The translations under genes and the position numbers were made by a program. Below, one piece after another: positions 1 through 12,198 of a stretch of 64,000 nt of DNA (positions within the stretch are counted from its first letter, which is position 1; every line of letters starts with the position of its first letter). This DNA is from Physcia stellaris (taxonomy: Eukaryota > Ascomycota > Lecanoromycetes > Caliciales > Physciaceae): assembly GCA_018902385.1 (NCBI GenBank), contig JABSSW010000004.1, forward strand, positions 558,001 through 622,000. Reading direction: 5' to 3'. The notes beneath the pieces were generated by a model, which ran no database searches, was not told the DNA's origin, and saw only the letters and a list, made by a program, of their open reading frames with translations.

Positions 1-1805
1 TATGCTTCTCTTCGGCCTTACGGAGTCGATCTTGCTCCTTGGATGTGAGCTCCTCTTTGTCCTTGAGCTCCTTCTCTCGACTTTTGGCAAGCTTCTCATC
101 GAGTGCCCTTTTCCTTTCGTGAAGCCTGGCGAGCTCTTTCTCATGCCGAGACTGGTCGGGTGAGTCTGGATGTCTTATGGAAGAAGAAGATTTTACCGAG
201 GCATCATCCTCAATTCCTTCTTCAGCGCTAGCGAAACTCATACTCGATAACGTGGTCGTATCGTCAGCTTCTTCGATTTCGGTAAGTGTAGAAGCGTCGC
301 GCTCTGTAGGCAGGGCCGGCTGATCAGCATGGAGTCGATCTACGAGCGCCTGTGGGGCATAGGATTCGACGCCAGCCTTGGCAAAGCTCGTCATGGTAGC
401 GACGAGTCCCGTGGACTCGAGTGCAGTTTCTTGCGAGGACGAAGGTGGAGTATCATTAGTAGTTGCAGGTCCGCTGAGACCAGCTAGATCGCCGTTGGTT
501 GGAATAGATTCAAGGTCCTCGGTTGCAGAGGCGTTCAAGTCACTAGACGTAGCGCCTTCGGTTTGAGTCGCAGGTACATCATGATCCTTCTTGCAGGCCC
601 AGTCCAAGAATTTACTCGCATCTGCCACAATGCTCCCAGGTGTTCCTCTTTCGACCATAAATCTTGGCACACTACCTCCAGGGTCGCTTCGAGTGATCAT
701 GATCCATTCCACAGGATCAGTTTCGGTATCAGTGTCGGAGTCGCCGCTTGTTGTGTCGACAGGTTTCCCCTCATTCTTTGCTGCTCTGGGGTCTGCGAAC
801 GAGATTGTTTGACTTCGTCTTCGAACGTCTACCCCTTGCTGCTCTTTCGACTCTGACGATAGAGATCTATCAACATATGTCTCTCCCTCCTTGTGAGCTT
901 CGGATCCAGCTTTCAGCAAGTCCGCCGCGGACGCCGATCTCCTAGGTTTTCGATGTAGCTCGCGTATAAACTCGATTGATTCATATTGTCCGCGAATGAA
1001 GCCATCGCGAGGCGGGCATTCCGGATGTATGCATGGTTTCGATACGACCATAAAATGCTTTGGGTAGTCACTGAAGGGCGGGAGCTTCTGCTTTTCAGAG
1101 CAGCCGAGTGCTGAATCCGAAGTCATGAGTAGAGTAACGAAGTCTCGTGGCGTAGTCGGTCCCGGAAATTGAGCAGATAAGTGATAAACTGGACTGCCGT
1201 CAGCACACTGGGCAATCCGAGCGGGTTTTTCAATTCTATCATTCAAGTGGGTAGTCACCTTCAACTTTGCCCACCCCCTTGATCTCCTTCTGCTCAACTC
1301 TCCGTTCACCGCCGATGCCTCTGACATTACCTTCTCCCGGCCCTCCCTGTACGGCTAAGCTCTCAGGAAATTCATGCTCAAGGCCCAACTTCCATCTTCG
1401 AAAACTCAGACCTTCATGCACACTTCTCCGAGCGAACCAAGCTCCTTTTCCATCCTTGCCGCCCAATTTGTAAACAGCAATTCCGAGAGGATTATCTTTG
1501 GCTGCTAACTTAATCGGCTTGCCCCACTCCTTTTGTAGACTAGAATTCGATGCATCTATGGGATCTGAGCGAACCGAAGAAGCAGAGATCTCGGAAACAT
1601 TCGACGCTGCCGAGGTTGTGGTATTTGAACGCGCTCGAGTGCCTGCAGTCAAATCTTCTTGTGGAGGTAATGGAACGGAGTCAATAATCAGCTGAGCTTT
1701 CGCAAAAATATTTTGTAGATAGCCATTAGCTTGGACGTCTTCAGTGGGCAAAGAAGAAAACGGAGTGGGTCCAAGGACTTGAAGGGCTGAATGAAGAGAT
1801 GCCAT
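1..1805 (-). CDS. DUF3074 (START-like) domain protein, 3' end cut by window edge
   Basis: The gene starts at the ATG at 1805 and runs off the left edge. Coding exons are 1805-1259 and 1188-1 (open). The 70-nt intron 1189-1258 restores the frame and joins GVGKVE to VYHLSAQFPGPTTPRDFV. Residues about 100-375 match the fungal DUF3074 pattern as I know it: FARRSVHEGLSFRRWK, GGPGEGNVRGIGGERRVE, EWIMITRSDPGGSVPR and FMVERGTPGSIV. After the domain comes a Ser/Thr/acidic disordered stretch, then a charged Lys/Glu/Arg coiled coil that continues past base 1. DUF3074 has a START-like fold, suggesting binding of a hydrophobic ligand, but no ligand is known to me. At least 578 codons are present. Family assignment is good; function is unknown. 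Confidence 0.85.
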
Positions 1806-3086
1806 AACGACCTTGACGATTGAGAGTTGGTGACAGTATGAGGAAGGCGGCAGAAAGCCAAATCACTACCTGGTCCTTAAAGCATTGTGCGCGAGCAGTA
1901 GAGTTCACTTGAAAGTGCAATAGCACGTGTTGCAGGACCGAAGAGAAGGAGTCTCGTTGTGACCGAACGCCATATCAGCCTTGTGCATGTGATTGTACCT
2001 AGGTAGGGTGCTAGATAATAATAAGAAGGGGCCTAAGACTTACTTATGATTGTAAAGGAAACTTCGATTTATTATTCTCACCATGTTTGTTTCCCGTATC
2101 CGTTTGGGGCTTGGGACGTCATCGGTGTTTGACAAATCAGGATTACTCTCGTGCTGCACAGGATTGTGTTTCAGGCAAAGTACATCAAGTCATAGTACGA
2201 GTATTTGCAGTGCTCATCCACTGGATGAAAGGGCTCACATTTGGGTCAATTTTTACAAGAATTGTCGAGTTATCTGAACGTTTGAGCGTATGTATTATTT
2301 GTATTTATTGAGCACAGCTCTTTCCAGCACCCTTTCCCCCTCAATCCATGAGAGAATTCTCGGAACCAGTCCTGAGCGTAGGGGATGAGCCTACAAATCC
2401 ACCTGCTGCTGATGTCCACCGGCTGATTCCTCCAAAGATACACTAGACGACCACTGATCCTCCCCTAGATCCGCCACAGACGAACCCTCGGTGCGTGCTT
2501 CTCCAGAATCCTCGTCGGTTTCCATCAGCGAGCATAAGGTATTAATTCAGCATGCCAGATGCCAAAAGTCGTTCTCCTCCACCACTCCCAAAGGGTGCCG
2601 GTCCAGTACACAGTACTGAAATGGAGACTAGCAGGATATCGGCAGCGTTAAGGCGTGGGCAAGCCCAAACGACCCAAAAGACGTGCGTGTCCCGCTAAAC
2701 GACGTATTAGAAAACAGGCGGCTGAAATGTAGACATCTCCACCCATCACGGCCGTGAGGCCCCCGATCTTATATAATGCAGCACTGTTGAGCCTCCCAAG
2801 AATCGACCTGAGTGTATGGCGGCCTGCCGGTTGGCAAGCTAAGAAGTGAAAATGATAACAACGCTCGCTAAAAAGACGCAGGACGAAAATCAAAGCACAA
2901 AAATAATGTTGGGTATCCAAGCCAAGTCAAAGTCCAACGCCTGCATGTCGGTTATGCACGGTGTCAATGCCGTGCGATGCGACTCGCCAAGTCCTTAATG
3001 GTACAGCTGTAATGTTACAGAAGCCCTAGCTGGAGCATGTTAAGCTACCAAGGTGATTTATTGCCGATCATGGAAATCGTTGCCTA
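1806..3086. other. intergenic, no gene seen
   Basis: These 1281 nt carry only short open frames with no recognisable domain and non-fungal-like composition. They should hold the 5' region of the DUF3074 gene and the 3' region of the gene at 3087-4211. I see no RNA gene or repeat. Confidence 0.6.
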
Positions 3087-4211
3087 TTACATGGCGTATG
3101 GCATGGCAAAGTCTTGATACCGATCCCACTCGAAGCCGCCAAACCCAGCACTTGCGCTACATTGCTGTTGCGCGAGCAGACTAGGTAGGGGGAGTTGTGG
3201 GATAGGAGCCATAGACATTGGAGCACTGTAGTACTGAGGCGGACTGGAACAGGCTGTGGTGTATGGTTGACTGTAGGATGGCGTTGGAGATGGGAGTTGA
3301 AGTGGTTCGTTGAAGCCCATCGTAGCCCACACGCTGGAGCTGGAGTCCGCCGACGTTGTGGAGCCTGCCCACATGTTTGAGTTGGAATCGCTGTTAGAGG
3401 TAGAAGTAGTCCAAAGGGTTGTGTTCGAGTCCGACGAAGTAGTGCTGGGACTGGAAGGGAGCACCTTCCACGAATCCATTGGTCCAGGATGCGAGGAGGC
3501 TAGACCTTGCTGCCACCAATTCTCTGCGCCAGTGGAGCTGGGTAGAATTGGCGCAGGTCGGACAACGTCGACAAGTCTTGGCGGAGGAGGTAGAAGTGGT
3601 AGGAATAGACCCATGATGGAAGCCTTCACCTCTTCGCTCCGACCGCACAAGAGTTCGCCGGCTCCATCTTCCTCCAGGCCCTCCAAAGCCATGGCGTTTG
3701 TGCGGTAGACGAATTTGTTGGCGGCCTGCACGAAATCCTCTTGCAACTTCTTCAGCTGGACGTCCTTCTCGGACCAGCTCCAGGTACTCGCAGCTGTGTC
3801 GACTGAGTGGACGTCCTTGTGATACTCCACCAACGACTCAATCGTTTCTGGGGTAAGTTTGAAGGCGACTTCGTTCTGCGAGACCATGTCGACATGTACA
3901 ACGTAAGCTTCAACGTAAATAACCTGATAGTTGAAGAGCGCCTCGATCAAGGGATCTTCGTCTTTGCGCAACTCGGCTTCCGGCGCTTTGGGAAGCATCA
4001 AGGTGCATAAAGTCCAAATTGCGGAAGGGGACGACAACGTCTCAGTCAGACACCGAAAGTGCTGCTGCACACTGTTGAGTGGTCGCTTGACTCTGTTTAT
4101 CCTTTTGAGAGTGGCTGTCAGCCAAGGGTCGACTTTGCTGTTGAGAACGATATTTGGTGTTCCTCTGGGTGCGAACGCTGCGGCCGAGGCCGGGAGAAGA
4201 GTTATGGGCAT
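3087..4211 (-). CDS. hypothetical protein, single exon
   Basis: This is an uninterrupted ATG-to-stop frame of 374 residues. I do not recognise the family. Residues 1-210 look folded: a mixed helical region with few low-complexity stretches, including a run of charged and aromatic residues around EALFNYQVIYVEAYVVHVDM and a helix rich in Lys/Gln (KDVQLKKLQEDFVQAANKF). Residues 211-374 are Pro/Ser/Thr/Asn-rich with repeated SNS and TTS patterns and a Tyr/Gln-rich end, so they are probably disordered. There is no signal peptide and no membrane segment. Length without stops and codon-like composition support a real gene; a role cannot be given. Confidence 0.65.
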   Translation of the reverse strand: MPITLLPASAAAFAPRGTPNIVLNSKVDPWLTATLKRINRVKRPLNSVQQHFRCLTETLSSPSAIWTLCTLMLPKAPEAELRKDEDPLIEALFNYQVIYVEAYVVHVDMVSQNEVAFKLTPETIESLVEYHKDVHSVDTAASTWSWSEKDVQLKKLQEDFVQAANKFVYRTNAMALEGLEEDGAGELLCGRSEEVKASIMGLFLPLLPPPPRLVDVVRPAPILPSSTGAENWWQQGLASSHPGPMDSWKVLPSSPSTTSSDSNTTLWTTSTSNSDSNSNMWAGSTTSADSSSSVWATMGFNEPLQLPSPTPSYSQPYTTACSSPPQYYSAPMSMAPIPQLPLPSLLAQQQCSASAGFGGFEWDRYQDFAMPYAM

Positions 4212-6328
4212 GTCGTCAACGTTATCGGCGTAGATGGGTCATGAACAAAATAAACAAGCAAAGGAAAGGAAACGAAGTAATTACGGTATCTGGGATCAAA
4301 CGAATTAAAGAAGTAGATGTGGGGAGGGAAGAAGAGATTCAGGACTAAGGGCTGGATCGAGGGATGTCCAGAAAATAGGGCGGGGCCGGCAACGAGTATT
4401 ATATCGAGATGCACCTGCGGCAATAGTGTCCAGGAAGAAACATATTCGTTCAGGCTAATGCAAGACCGCGTTGCCCTTACTTCTTTCACACGGACTTCGC
4501 GATTCCTTGCTAGGTTGGTTCCCAGTTCAAGAGGCGCGATATGCAGCTAAAGAGACCTAGAGAAAGATACATCGTGGGCTGTGTACTGCTTCGGTAGCAA
4601 CCTCTTTTGCCTTCCACCTTGACCTGGATGCCATTTGTCCACATGGAGATTAGATCTCGCCGAATTTCTGTAGATCAACGGTGACATATCTCGGAAGTAG
4701 GCGCTTCCTCAAATTCTTCCCCAAGCACGCGTACCGCTAGGTACAAGCAGCTGGCTTTTCTATTTAAGGACTATAATCTAGCGATCGTTGGGCAAAGACT
4801 ATGCAGTAGTAGTCAGCAACCTCCGGTGGCCTCAGGGTCTCCTAGGCTTTTCCAGATACATGTAGCTCCTGAGTTTTGAATATCCATAATGCCCATCTCT
4901 GTGAGCCAGTACCGACCACTGAGAGCGCGGATGGTACGTCGGATCTGAAGCACCGTATCTAGCCAGGGGATGCAAGCCATCGATCCATCATCTCCTTCAG
5001 CTCCACCTGGGACGAGAGTCTGGCGGCATTGATACCCTTTCGAGCACAGTGTGGGAATAGTTGGAAATTTTCCGAAAACGTGCCAGGACTTCGTTTCTAT
5101 CAAACGAAGCATGACCAGTTGTCGACTCCCAAGACACCTGATACCCCGACTAGTAGTGTGACCCCAGATGACCACAAAAAATGCTTGGGCCGGTTGCGTG
5201 ACCAGATTCGCTGGCCGAAGAGCTGGCTCGAACTGCGATGAAGTACGATCCCTGCTTGATGCCTCCTATGACCGCTGATTGGTTGACTCCCACATATTAT
5301 CTTGACTCTGTAGCAGATGAGTCATGTGATGCTTCTGAAACCTCCATAAAGGCGCGTGATGTCTCCGCAGGAACTACCTTTACCACGACTGCACGCGCAC
5401 TTTCGTTCGGTCGGTGCCGCCGTGAAAAATATTGGGTCTTTTGCTTGAAGGTTGGCCGATCTAGTGTCTAGCATCTAGACGTGAAAATGCGGGGTTTGGG
5501 AGTGGCGCAGCATCTATTTTTATCGAGAGTACCGAGGTAGATTATTATCAGCTTCCACCACTTGGCACACAGGCCGCCTCGATTTTGCAGCAGGAGATGC
5601 TATTGTATATGGAGAACAGCAGCCGTAATAATCCCTTTGGTGCACAATCAAGCTGACACCACGAGAACAGCGTTGAGTCCAGAAAGGGCCACATCAATGA
5701 AGTCTACCCGTCGCCACAGTTCAAGTGTAACAGGATGTACGTCTTTTCATCACTGTGAGAAGCAGCTCCGATATGAAGTTTCGTTTGATGACAAGTCCCC
5801 ACATCGAAGTGCATTGATAGAATAAGCTGGAAAGAAAGATTTTGCTGAGTACTTTTACGGGTATGAACACAAGTATATTTCTGTGAAACATAATTTGTTG
5901 CAAGGCCTTGAACGGAGACAAACATCTCCATTATAATCCACTTGGAGCATCCGTGCTTCACAATCATCTAAACCATAATCTTCAGCCACAGTCCACACTA
6001 AGCTCGCGCTTGAATACCTTATGCCCATCGACCAGCGACCTGCTGCTCACCACTCGAGCCATTGTACTAAAGCTCTGAAACTTGCTCGTTCGCGTCTTTG
6101 TAGTGGTCACCGTTGCACCAGTAATTCGTTCTCCAGGAGTACGACGGCCGTGACACGAAGGCAACAGTGAGTCATTCTCATGAACGCGACGCGTCAAGAG
6201 CTTCAGCAACGCGCGATATCGCGAATCCACGAGATGGGAACAAGTCGGCATCCAAGACTTGATTTCTATTCTATTTGAAACGTATACGAAACCAAAAGCC
6301 TGTTCCTAGCTTGCTTCTAACCTCTGGG
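4212..6328. other. long intergenic stretch, at most weak ORFs
   Basis: These 2117 nt hold no gene I can support. A frame on the minus strand at 4813-5175 opens with GTG rather than ATG; from its first ATG it would be about 98 residues with four cysteines and no signal peptide. A TATTTAAGG box-like sequence lies near 4761. The region may contain decayed sequence or long UTRs. Confidence 0.5.
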
Positions 6329-7870
6329 CTAGTAGACTCCCGGCAGAATCCTCCACCGCACCTTCTTCTTGTACTCTTCCCAGTCTGCGCCGTACTTTCG
6401 GCTGCACTTGGCTTCATCTCTCATCTCCCGGTGCACAAGGAGTACGCCAAAGTACAGGATGTAGAAGTAAGTGAATAGCATTCCCCATCCTTTCGCTTGC
6501 CCTTGTACAATCTCGGTCTTGACAGGAGCGCCTGCTGTGAAGCCACCGTTTGCGGGTGACATATCGTTGTTCGCAGCCAGCGAGCTGTGTAAAACTTGAT
6601 ATCCGGCTATGCCAGTGGGTAAGCAATAAGACCATGCCATAACCCAATCGCCAAGGTAATTGATGTGCCTGGCGGTGCCCCACCAGCCCGACGTCAAAAG
6701 CCTTGTTCCTTTCGCAGTCTTGATAGATTCCAGATGGGCGACTTTGGGGTCCTTGGGGTTATTTCGGAAACGATTTTTCTCGTTGTTGGCACTCCGGAAG
6801 ATGTAATAGCCCAGAGCTTGCGGAATGAGAACGCCGATGATGCCCCAGATACCAAGATGGACTGGGTAGACGGCCAGGTAGCGTGCTTGCAGGGAATAGA
6901 TAAAGGGTAGCCAGACAAGGTCACCAAAAGCGAGCATAAATCCGAACCCATCTGTCGTAATATCTATAGTGGTCATGATTGCAGGTTCCATATAGACAGC
7001 ATCGAGAACATAGAGCGTTTGGAAACCCGTAATCAGTAATATACTGTCGCTGATATAGCCATGAAGTTTGTATTGATGCGCAATGAACGCCAAGTCCAAC
7101 AGAATGTACCCCAGCATTCCGGGACGAAGCTCACAGAAGGCCTTGATATCGATGACGCCAAAGATAGGAAGCTCGACACGTGGGTTGAGCTCTCTACCGA
7201 TAAACCAGTCATAGACAAGATTGCCCGAATGACCTCCTTCTGCTAGTTCGCGCTTCTGGGTATTGCCGGCCGTGACATCGAAACTGCGATAATAGAAGTA
7301 CCATGCTAAAGCGAGCGCGATACCTATATTGGTGGTCATTATTTGGACATAATTATTCCAGATAAATGTCCAAACAGCGAATTCCGGTCCTTGCAATGCA
7401 GTCCCAGCAGCAGTGAAAGCTAATGTGAGTAACGCAGATTGAAAAGCTATTTCCTGTCAACAACATTGACGGTCTGGTCTTGACTTGGCTCACAAACCAT
7501 TAAACTTGTACTTCAGCTTTCCGCCGCTGCGGAGCTCAGGCCCTTCTACCTCTTGACCGGGTAGCACAGTGTAAAGTACCAGACTGAGAAGATAGTAGGC
7601 AAGTACCCACCCTACTACGCGAAAGCTCGCGAACCCTAGTATACCATCCGCAGGCCATCCTACTTCTTCCTTCAGCTTGTTTAGGGTAAGACTCCGTGGG
7701 TGCAGAGCTGAGGGAACCGGACATCCGGAGACGTCGTTGCAAAGAAAAGCAGCAAGGTAGCACACTAGTGGCAGTCCCAGGGAGGCAGCGAATGCGCCGA
7801 GTGGACCTCCAAATTCATAGCCATGCGATGGCTCCGCTGGCAAAACCGATTTGCGCTCACTCTTCGACAT
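6329..7870 (-). CDS. ERG24: delta(14)-sterol reductase
   Basis: Coding exons are 7870-7498 and 7419-6329, giving 487 residues. The 78-nt intron 7420-7497 splits an Asn-Ala junction (KFN/AFTAAG). The protein is a polytopic membrane enzyme of the ERG4/ERG24 sterol reductase family. Visible family features are YKFNAF after the first membrane segments, GNLVYDWFIGRELNPR, the substrate/NADPH-side motif LLTSGWWGTARHINYLGDW, and the C-terminal signature YGADWEEYKKKVRWRILPGVY. ERG24 reduces the C14-C15 double bond after CYP51 demethylation in ergosterol synthesis at the ER. Length is normal for the family. It lies head to head with the MRL1-like gene, with 298 bp between the start codons. The other family member, ERG4 (C24 reductase), is less likely because of the N-terminal pattern. 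Confidence 0.92.
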
Positions 7871-8168
7871 GATTAGCAAAGTAGTGAGTGAGAGACTGCG
7901 AGTCGGAGCCTCCGAATCATGACGAAAATCATTTTTCAAACTACACCAGAGCTAGCCGCGATCTACGGCCCGAGACGTCCGCAAAGACGCTTATGGTTGT
8001 ACCTTAAGGCCCCTAAATTTGAAGATCAGTCGTCAGCTCAAAGTAAGAGTTGTGACAACTTGCAAGGTCTCTCGGTTTACCATCCATCGACTTCTTCCAG
8101 AAATCAGTAACGTGCCCACGGATCTGTCCAACCCCAATCAGCATTGACACTCCACCTTATCGCCAGCC
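7871..8168. promoter_or_regulatory. shared divergent 5' region of ERG24 and the MRL1-like gene
   Basis: These 298 bp separate two divergent start codons and must contain both 5' regions. A CCAAT-box sequence (CCAATCA) sits at 8134-8140 on the plus strand, close to the MRL1-like start. No sterol-response motif was identified with confidence. Confidence 0.45.
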
Positions 8169-9256
8169 ATGCGCCCAAGCAGCGCCATCTGTATCCTTCT
8201 CAACCTCTACCTCTCCTCCACCCTAGCCGCAGACTCTCAGCTCAAGCCTTGCACACTGAATGCCCCCTTCTCCGGGCAATTCTACGACCTCAACATTATT
8301 ACGGTCCAACCGATAAAAGACCACAAGAAGGCGCACAAGGATGATAGAACAGAAAGCTGGCACGCAAGGGGCTACGACTATGGAGCGAACTTCACATTAA
8401 ATTTCTGTGCGCCAGTGATAGAGTCGTTGGAGGATGTCGTGGGCGTTAGCTCGTCTTTGTGGGGTAACGTCAGCGCCTATTATGAAATGAACGGGAAGAA
8501 ATACTCGATAGGGTGAGTGAGTCCGAGGCCATATCCATCGAAGGGCATATCAAGCAGAAGTGGAGCGCTAATCGCCAGGATCATTCTAGGCAAGCTTCCG
8601 CTGAACCCATCTTCCGAGGCCGCGAACTCATACTGAACTATACCGACGGCTCCCCGTGTGAGGACCACAAGGGAAAAAGGCATCTTGCCCGAAAACTCAA
8701 AGACGACGATGATGACGACGACGATGATACGGATGACGACCGAGCAGACAAGGGCAAAGACAAAGGCCACACGAAGCCGGACGGCAGGACGAAGTCATCC
8801 TTGATATACATGACCTGCGACAGAGAACCCATGAGCGCAAAAGCCCACGTCAATTTCCTCGGTACCATGGACGACTGCACATATATGTTCAGAGCAAGAA
8901 GCATAGCCGCTTGCGGGGGCGTTCACCAAGAAACACAATCAACATTGGGACCTGGCGGAGTATTCGGTGTGATTGCTTTAATAGCGGCAGCCGTATACTT
9001 CCTCGGCGGTATCGCGTATCAGAGGACCGTGATGCACCAGAGAGGTTGGAGGCAGCTGCCCAACTACGCTATTTGGGCTGGTATAGGAAGCTTTTGCTAT
9101 GACATCTTCGTAATTCTCACCTCTTCCTGCTCCCGGTTTCTTCCGCGGAGAAAAGGCTACAATCAGCTTCCGACATCGAGTCGCAATGGCCGAGGATCCA
9201 GGTCGGAGCAGGAGAATAGGCTTATCGATCAATTGGATGAGGAGTGGGATGACTGA
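8169..9256 (+). CDS. mannose-6-phosphate-receptor-like sorting receptor (MRH domain, Mrl1-type)
   Basis: Coding exons are 8169-8512 and 8590-9256 (336 residues), with a 77-nt intron that begins GTGAGT. Residues 1-20 form a signal peptide ending in STLA/ADS. The lumenal part is an MRH/CD-M6PR fold: paired cysteines, SIGQAS, YTDGSPC (the Y-x-x-G-x-x-C pattern) and CDRE. One membrane segment lies at about 237-258 (GGVFGVIALIAAAVYFLGGIAY region), followed by a short cytosolic tail rich in Arg and Asp/Glu. Proteins of this type sort cargo from the Golgi to the vacuole in yeast (Mrl1). An unusual insertion within the MRH domain carries nine consecutive Asp residues (about 153-161) followed by Lys/Asp-rich sequence. 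Atg27 is a related alternative, but the long cytosolic side and YTDGSPC fit Mrl1 better. Confidence 0.83.
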
Positions 9257-10998
9257 ATCGTATTTCACTTGCAAGAGGTCAGATCCTGATGCATCTTTTC
9301 TATTTGTACCATTACCCGAAGTGTCTATAGAATCTGCATTGGGAAGGGGGGTGGCATACGCAACGCTTGTAGGCGCTGCAGACCCGGCGTTGGGAGGAGG
9401 CAGGATATATGATGGTGGCATATGTTTCGCGTTAGCTTCTATATTGCATATGGACTGCACATGTGGTCGACTTCCGGAAGAATAGTCCACTGCTATTACC
9501 AGCTTGTATCATGTCAATGATCTCCGTTTAGTAGATCTCTTCTTGTTCGTCACAAGAATACTTGTAAGCTTTGCAAATTTCTATTTTTCGGCTGTTATCA
9601 CGAAGTGGTGCAAACCGCTCTGACAAACAACATTCGAAGCAATGTCTTTTTGATGGTGGGCGATGTCAGATGCCAAACCCGCATTCATATTGTATCTGTG
9701 ACTTCTGTTGACAAGATCGATTAGCGAAGTTTCGACCATAATGAAAAAAGTTGATGTATTCGTTGTCCTGGACGTCATGCACGCAGAAGAGATTCACGCT
9801 CATCATTCGATTATCACGATACGAAATCTGCCTCGAGAAATATATGAGCTTCTTTCGATGCCGTGATTCATCGGGTAACCATGATTTCGATAGGCGTTTT
9901 CCTAGGTTGAGGGATACCGAATGCTTTAGGATCCTACACTTGCCGACATCGACGCCGCTGTCAGCCTCCTCAGTCTCATTACCAACTCGGGTTTCGAGTC
10001 CTTGGAGATAGAGCCCAGACAAGACAAGGAGGAACAATTTGATAAAATGGAAGGAACGGAAAGAGTGAGCGCAGAAATGCCAAAAGAGTCTAAATAGGAC
10101 TTGAAATACGAGATTCACGAGATGATAGGGAGGTAAGCATTAGCCAAGGATGGAATGTAATACTAGAGACCAAATTGAAGAAGTATGAGGAGGAAATTGC
10201 GACGCTGGGGGAAGAGAATGTGGATTTCTTAAGCACTCCTTTTTATCGTGAGAGTTTAACAAGGAGCTACACTTACCATGACACGAAATATTTTCTGCAC
10301 ATTATCTTCCTGTAGAGCGAGTATCAGAGTGCATAAAAGATGGCTGGTTCTCTAGATACAGACTCCGCAGCCACATCTAATATCGTCACCAAGCACTCGA
10401 ATCAAATGAGCAGTCACCATGTTCAACTTAGTCAAAGCAATACTTCACCTAAGAGAGCCGTACAGGGCATCTTTTGTGTTCGCCCAGCGAATCCATGAAG
10501 CCTACGGAATCCACAGAAGAAAGAAATCAATGCAATATGGAAAGCTTCTGCTGTACTATCCAGCGAAGCCATGATGCCTAAGCTAATCTTCATAGTGCTC
10601 GAAGCCAATCGTCTATCCATACCATTGGTAACTGTCCAGCTTACTTTGGAGTAATGTAAGCCACCAATGAGCCAGTTGAGTGCAAGGCTCGGTTTTAGCA
10701 TGAAAGGCTCTCCGTAAGCTTCTTGATAAAATTGCTCGCTTCGGGATGTCCAAGCATCAAGGAGCAACTATGTGTAGAAAGACTATGCTCGATGGTATTC
10801 AAGCTTTTGTGAAAAAGAAAGCGCCCTTCGAACGGATATAGCTGGAACAACGACTAGCTGTGGCTGACTCTGCAATGATAGAGGTATACGCGTAGATTCA
10901 TTGGACGAGCTGTAGCTTGTCAGCGTAAGATTACCTTTAGATTCGTAGCCTAGAAAGGCGCAACACACCCCTAATCCACATGGCGGTGAATCTATGTC
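9257..10998. other. gene-poor stretch, possible decayed coding sequence
   Basis: No intact gene was found in 1742 nt. A plus-strand frame from 9741 opens with ATG and reads 42 residues ending in a NLPREIYELL-like string reminiscent of F-box or 2EXR starts, but it stops at once, and later frames are broken. An ATG frame at 10341 runs 52 codons. On the minus strand 10432-10968 shows two longer frames without an ATG-led gene model. This could be a relic locus. Confidence 0.35.
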
Positions 10999-12198
10999 TC
11001 AGGATGAAATATACTCATCGCCAAAAAATCGTGCTCGTCTCTTTTGGCGGAGATTCTTGAGCAGGAGATCGCGCTTCTCCTTCCGTCCCATGAAGGAGAA
11101 GTACCAAGTTGGCTCTCCGTGGCTCACACGGCAGCCGCTGTCCCACTCGCCTTCACGAAGTTCGTTGTGTTGCCAATAATCAGTGTCTTCGTCACCAGTC
11201 TTTGGCTTCGACCGATCCATGCAGTCAAGGCAAAGTCCGTCAAAGTACTTTCTAGTGTTCCTCACCGCATCCTCCACCACGCGCGTATAGCCCTGAATGC
11301 ACCAAGAGCAGGTGCTAACAGCAGGCTTATAAAAGAAACCTTCGAGCGAATCAAGGATATCGTCCACCTGCATCTTGGGCCACACAGGATCCAGAGGCCA
11401 AACTTTCGTGTCGTGAAGGGCTTTGATGTAGCCAAATAGCGTCTCCGCTTTGCACTTGCAAGACGCTATTAGTAAACGCTCGACGGGTTTGAAGAGGGCC
11501 GAATGCAGTATTGTACGTAGACGACCCTTGGCGGCATTGATTTGCTCTATCATATGTAAGATGAAATGATAGGTACATCACTCCGGGGGTTACTTACGAA
11601 CGATGCGTGGAGGCAGATGATGTTGGTAATGCTCAGTAGGGTTTTTCTCACCCGCATGACCTTTGCTAAAGTATACAACAGCACGGGTGGCATCGAGAAA
11701 GCCCTTGGCGTGGTTGTACCTCCAGGAAGGAAAGAGCAGATGACGGGCATCCTGGCCTTTGCCATGTTTGGAGTACCACACACGGAACCAGTCATATAAC
11801 TTAGTGACGTCGAGCTCGTATTTGTCCGATTTCGCCTACCAAATTGTTAGAATACCCCAACGGTAGAAGAAGAAAGACCGTACAGCAAGCTCCCACATCT
11901 CATTGATTGGGGTACTGTATGACTCTGGAGTGACCGCCTTGTGTATTACTTGCAACCAGATATCCATTGTCTTGACACGATCCTCTTCGATCGTAAACAC
12001 TTCTTTGGCGTGGCTAGAGTTTTGGTGGTAATCGAGTTGCATATGTAGAACTCTTGAGCTCTGGGTAACGAGATCCTTGCTCACAAGAAAATCTTCTTCT
12101 TGTAGGATGATGGGCGCTTGGCCTGGTGCAAGTCGCACACTATAATCCCATTCTTTGACCTTCAGAAGTAAGTCACCAGCTACAACGATGGTCTTCAT
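10999..12198 (-). CDS. BTB/POZ domain protein, fungal type
   Basis: Coding exons are 12198-11884, 11835-11598 and 11546-10999 (366 residues). Introns are only 48 and 51 nt with clear GTACGG and GTAAGT donors, and each restores the frame. The N-terminal 110 residues look like the fungal BTB fold: a DLLLKVK strand, then FLVSKDLVTQSSRVLHMQL, the usual BTB 'surface' turn. The middle exon carries ELDVTKLYDWFRVWY, seen in many fungal BTB proteins. The C-terminal half has Cys pairs (CKC, CSWC, CLDC) and a basic end. Such proteins are numerous in Pezizomycotina and most have no known role; classic BTB proteins dimerise or act as Cul3 adaptors. No Kelch or BACK domain is visible. Confidence 0.75.

Noticed and set aside
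4813-5175. Minus-strand frame of 120 codons with cysteines
   Set aside because: Begins with GTG, no signal peptide and no known motif; kept only as a remark under the intergenic entry.
9666-10118. Minus-strand frame of 150 codons
   Set aside because: Composition is unlike the neighbours, no domain, no splice partner; the frame starts from a region with no promoter context.
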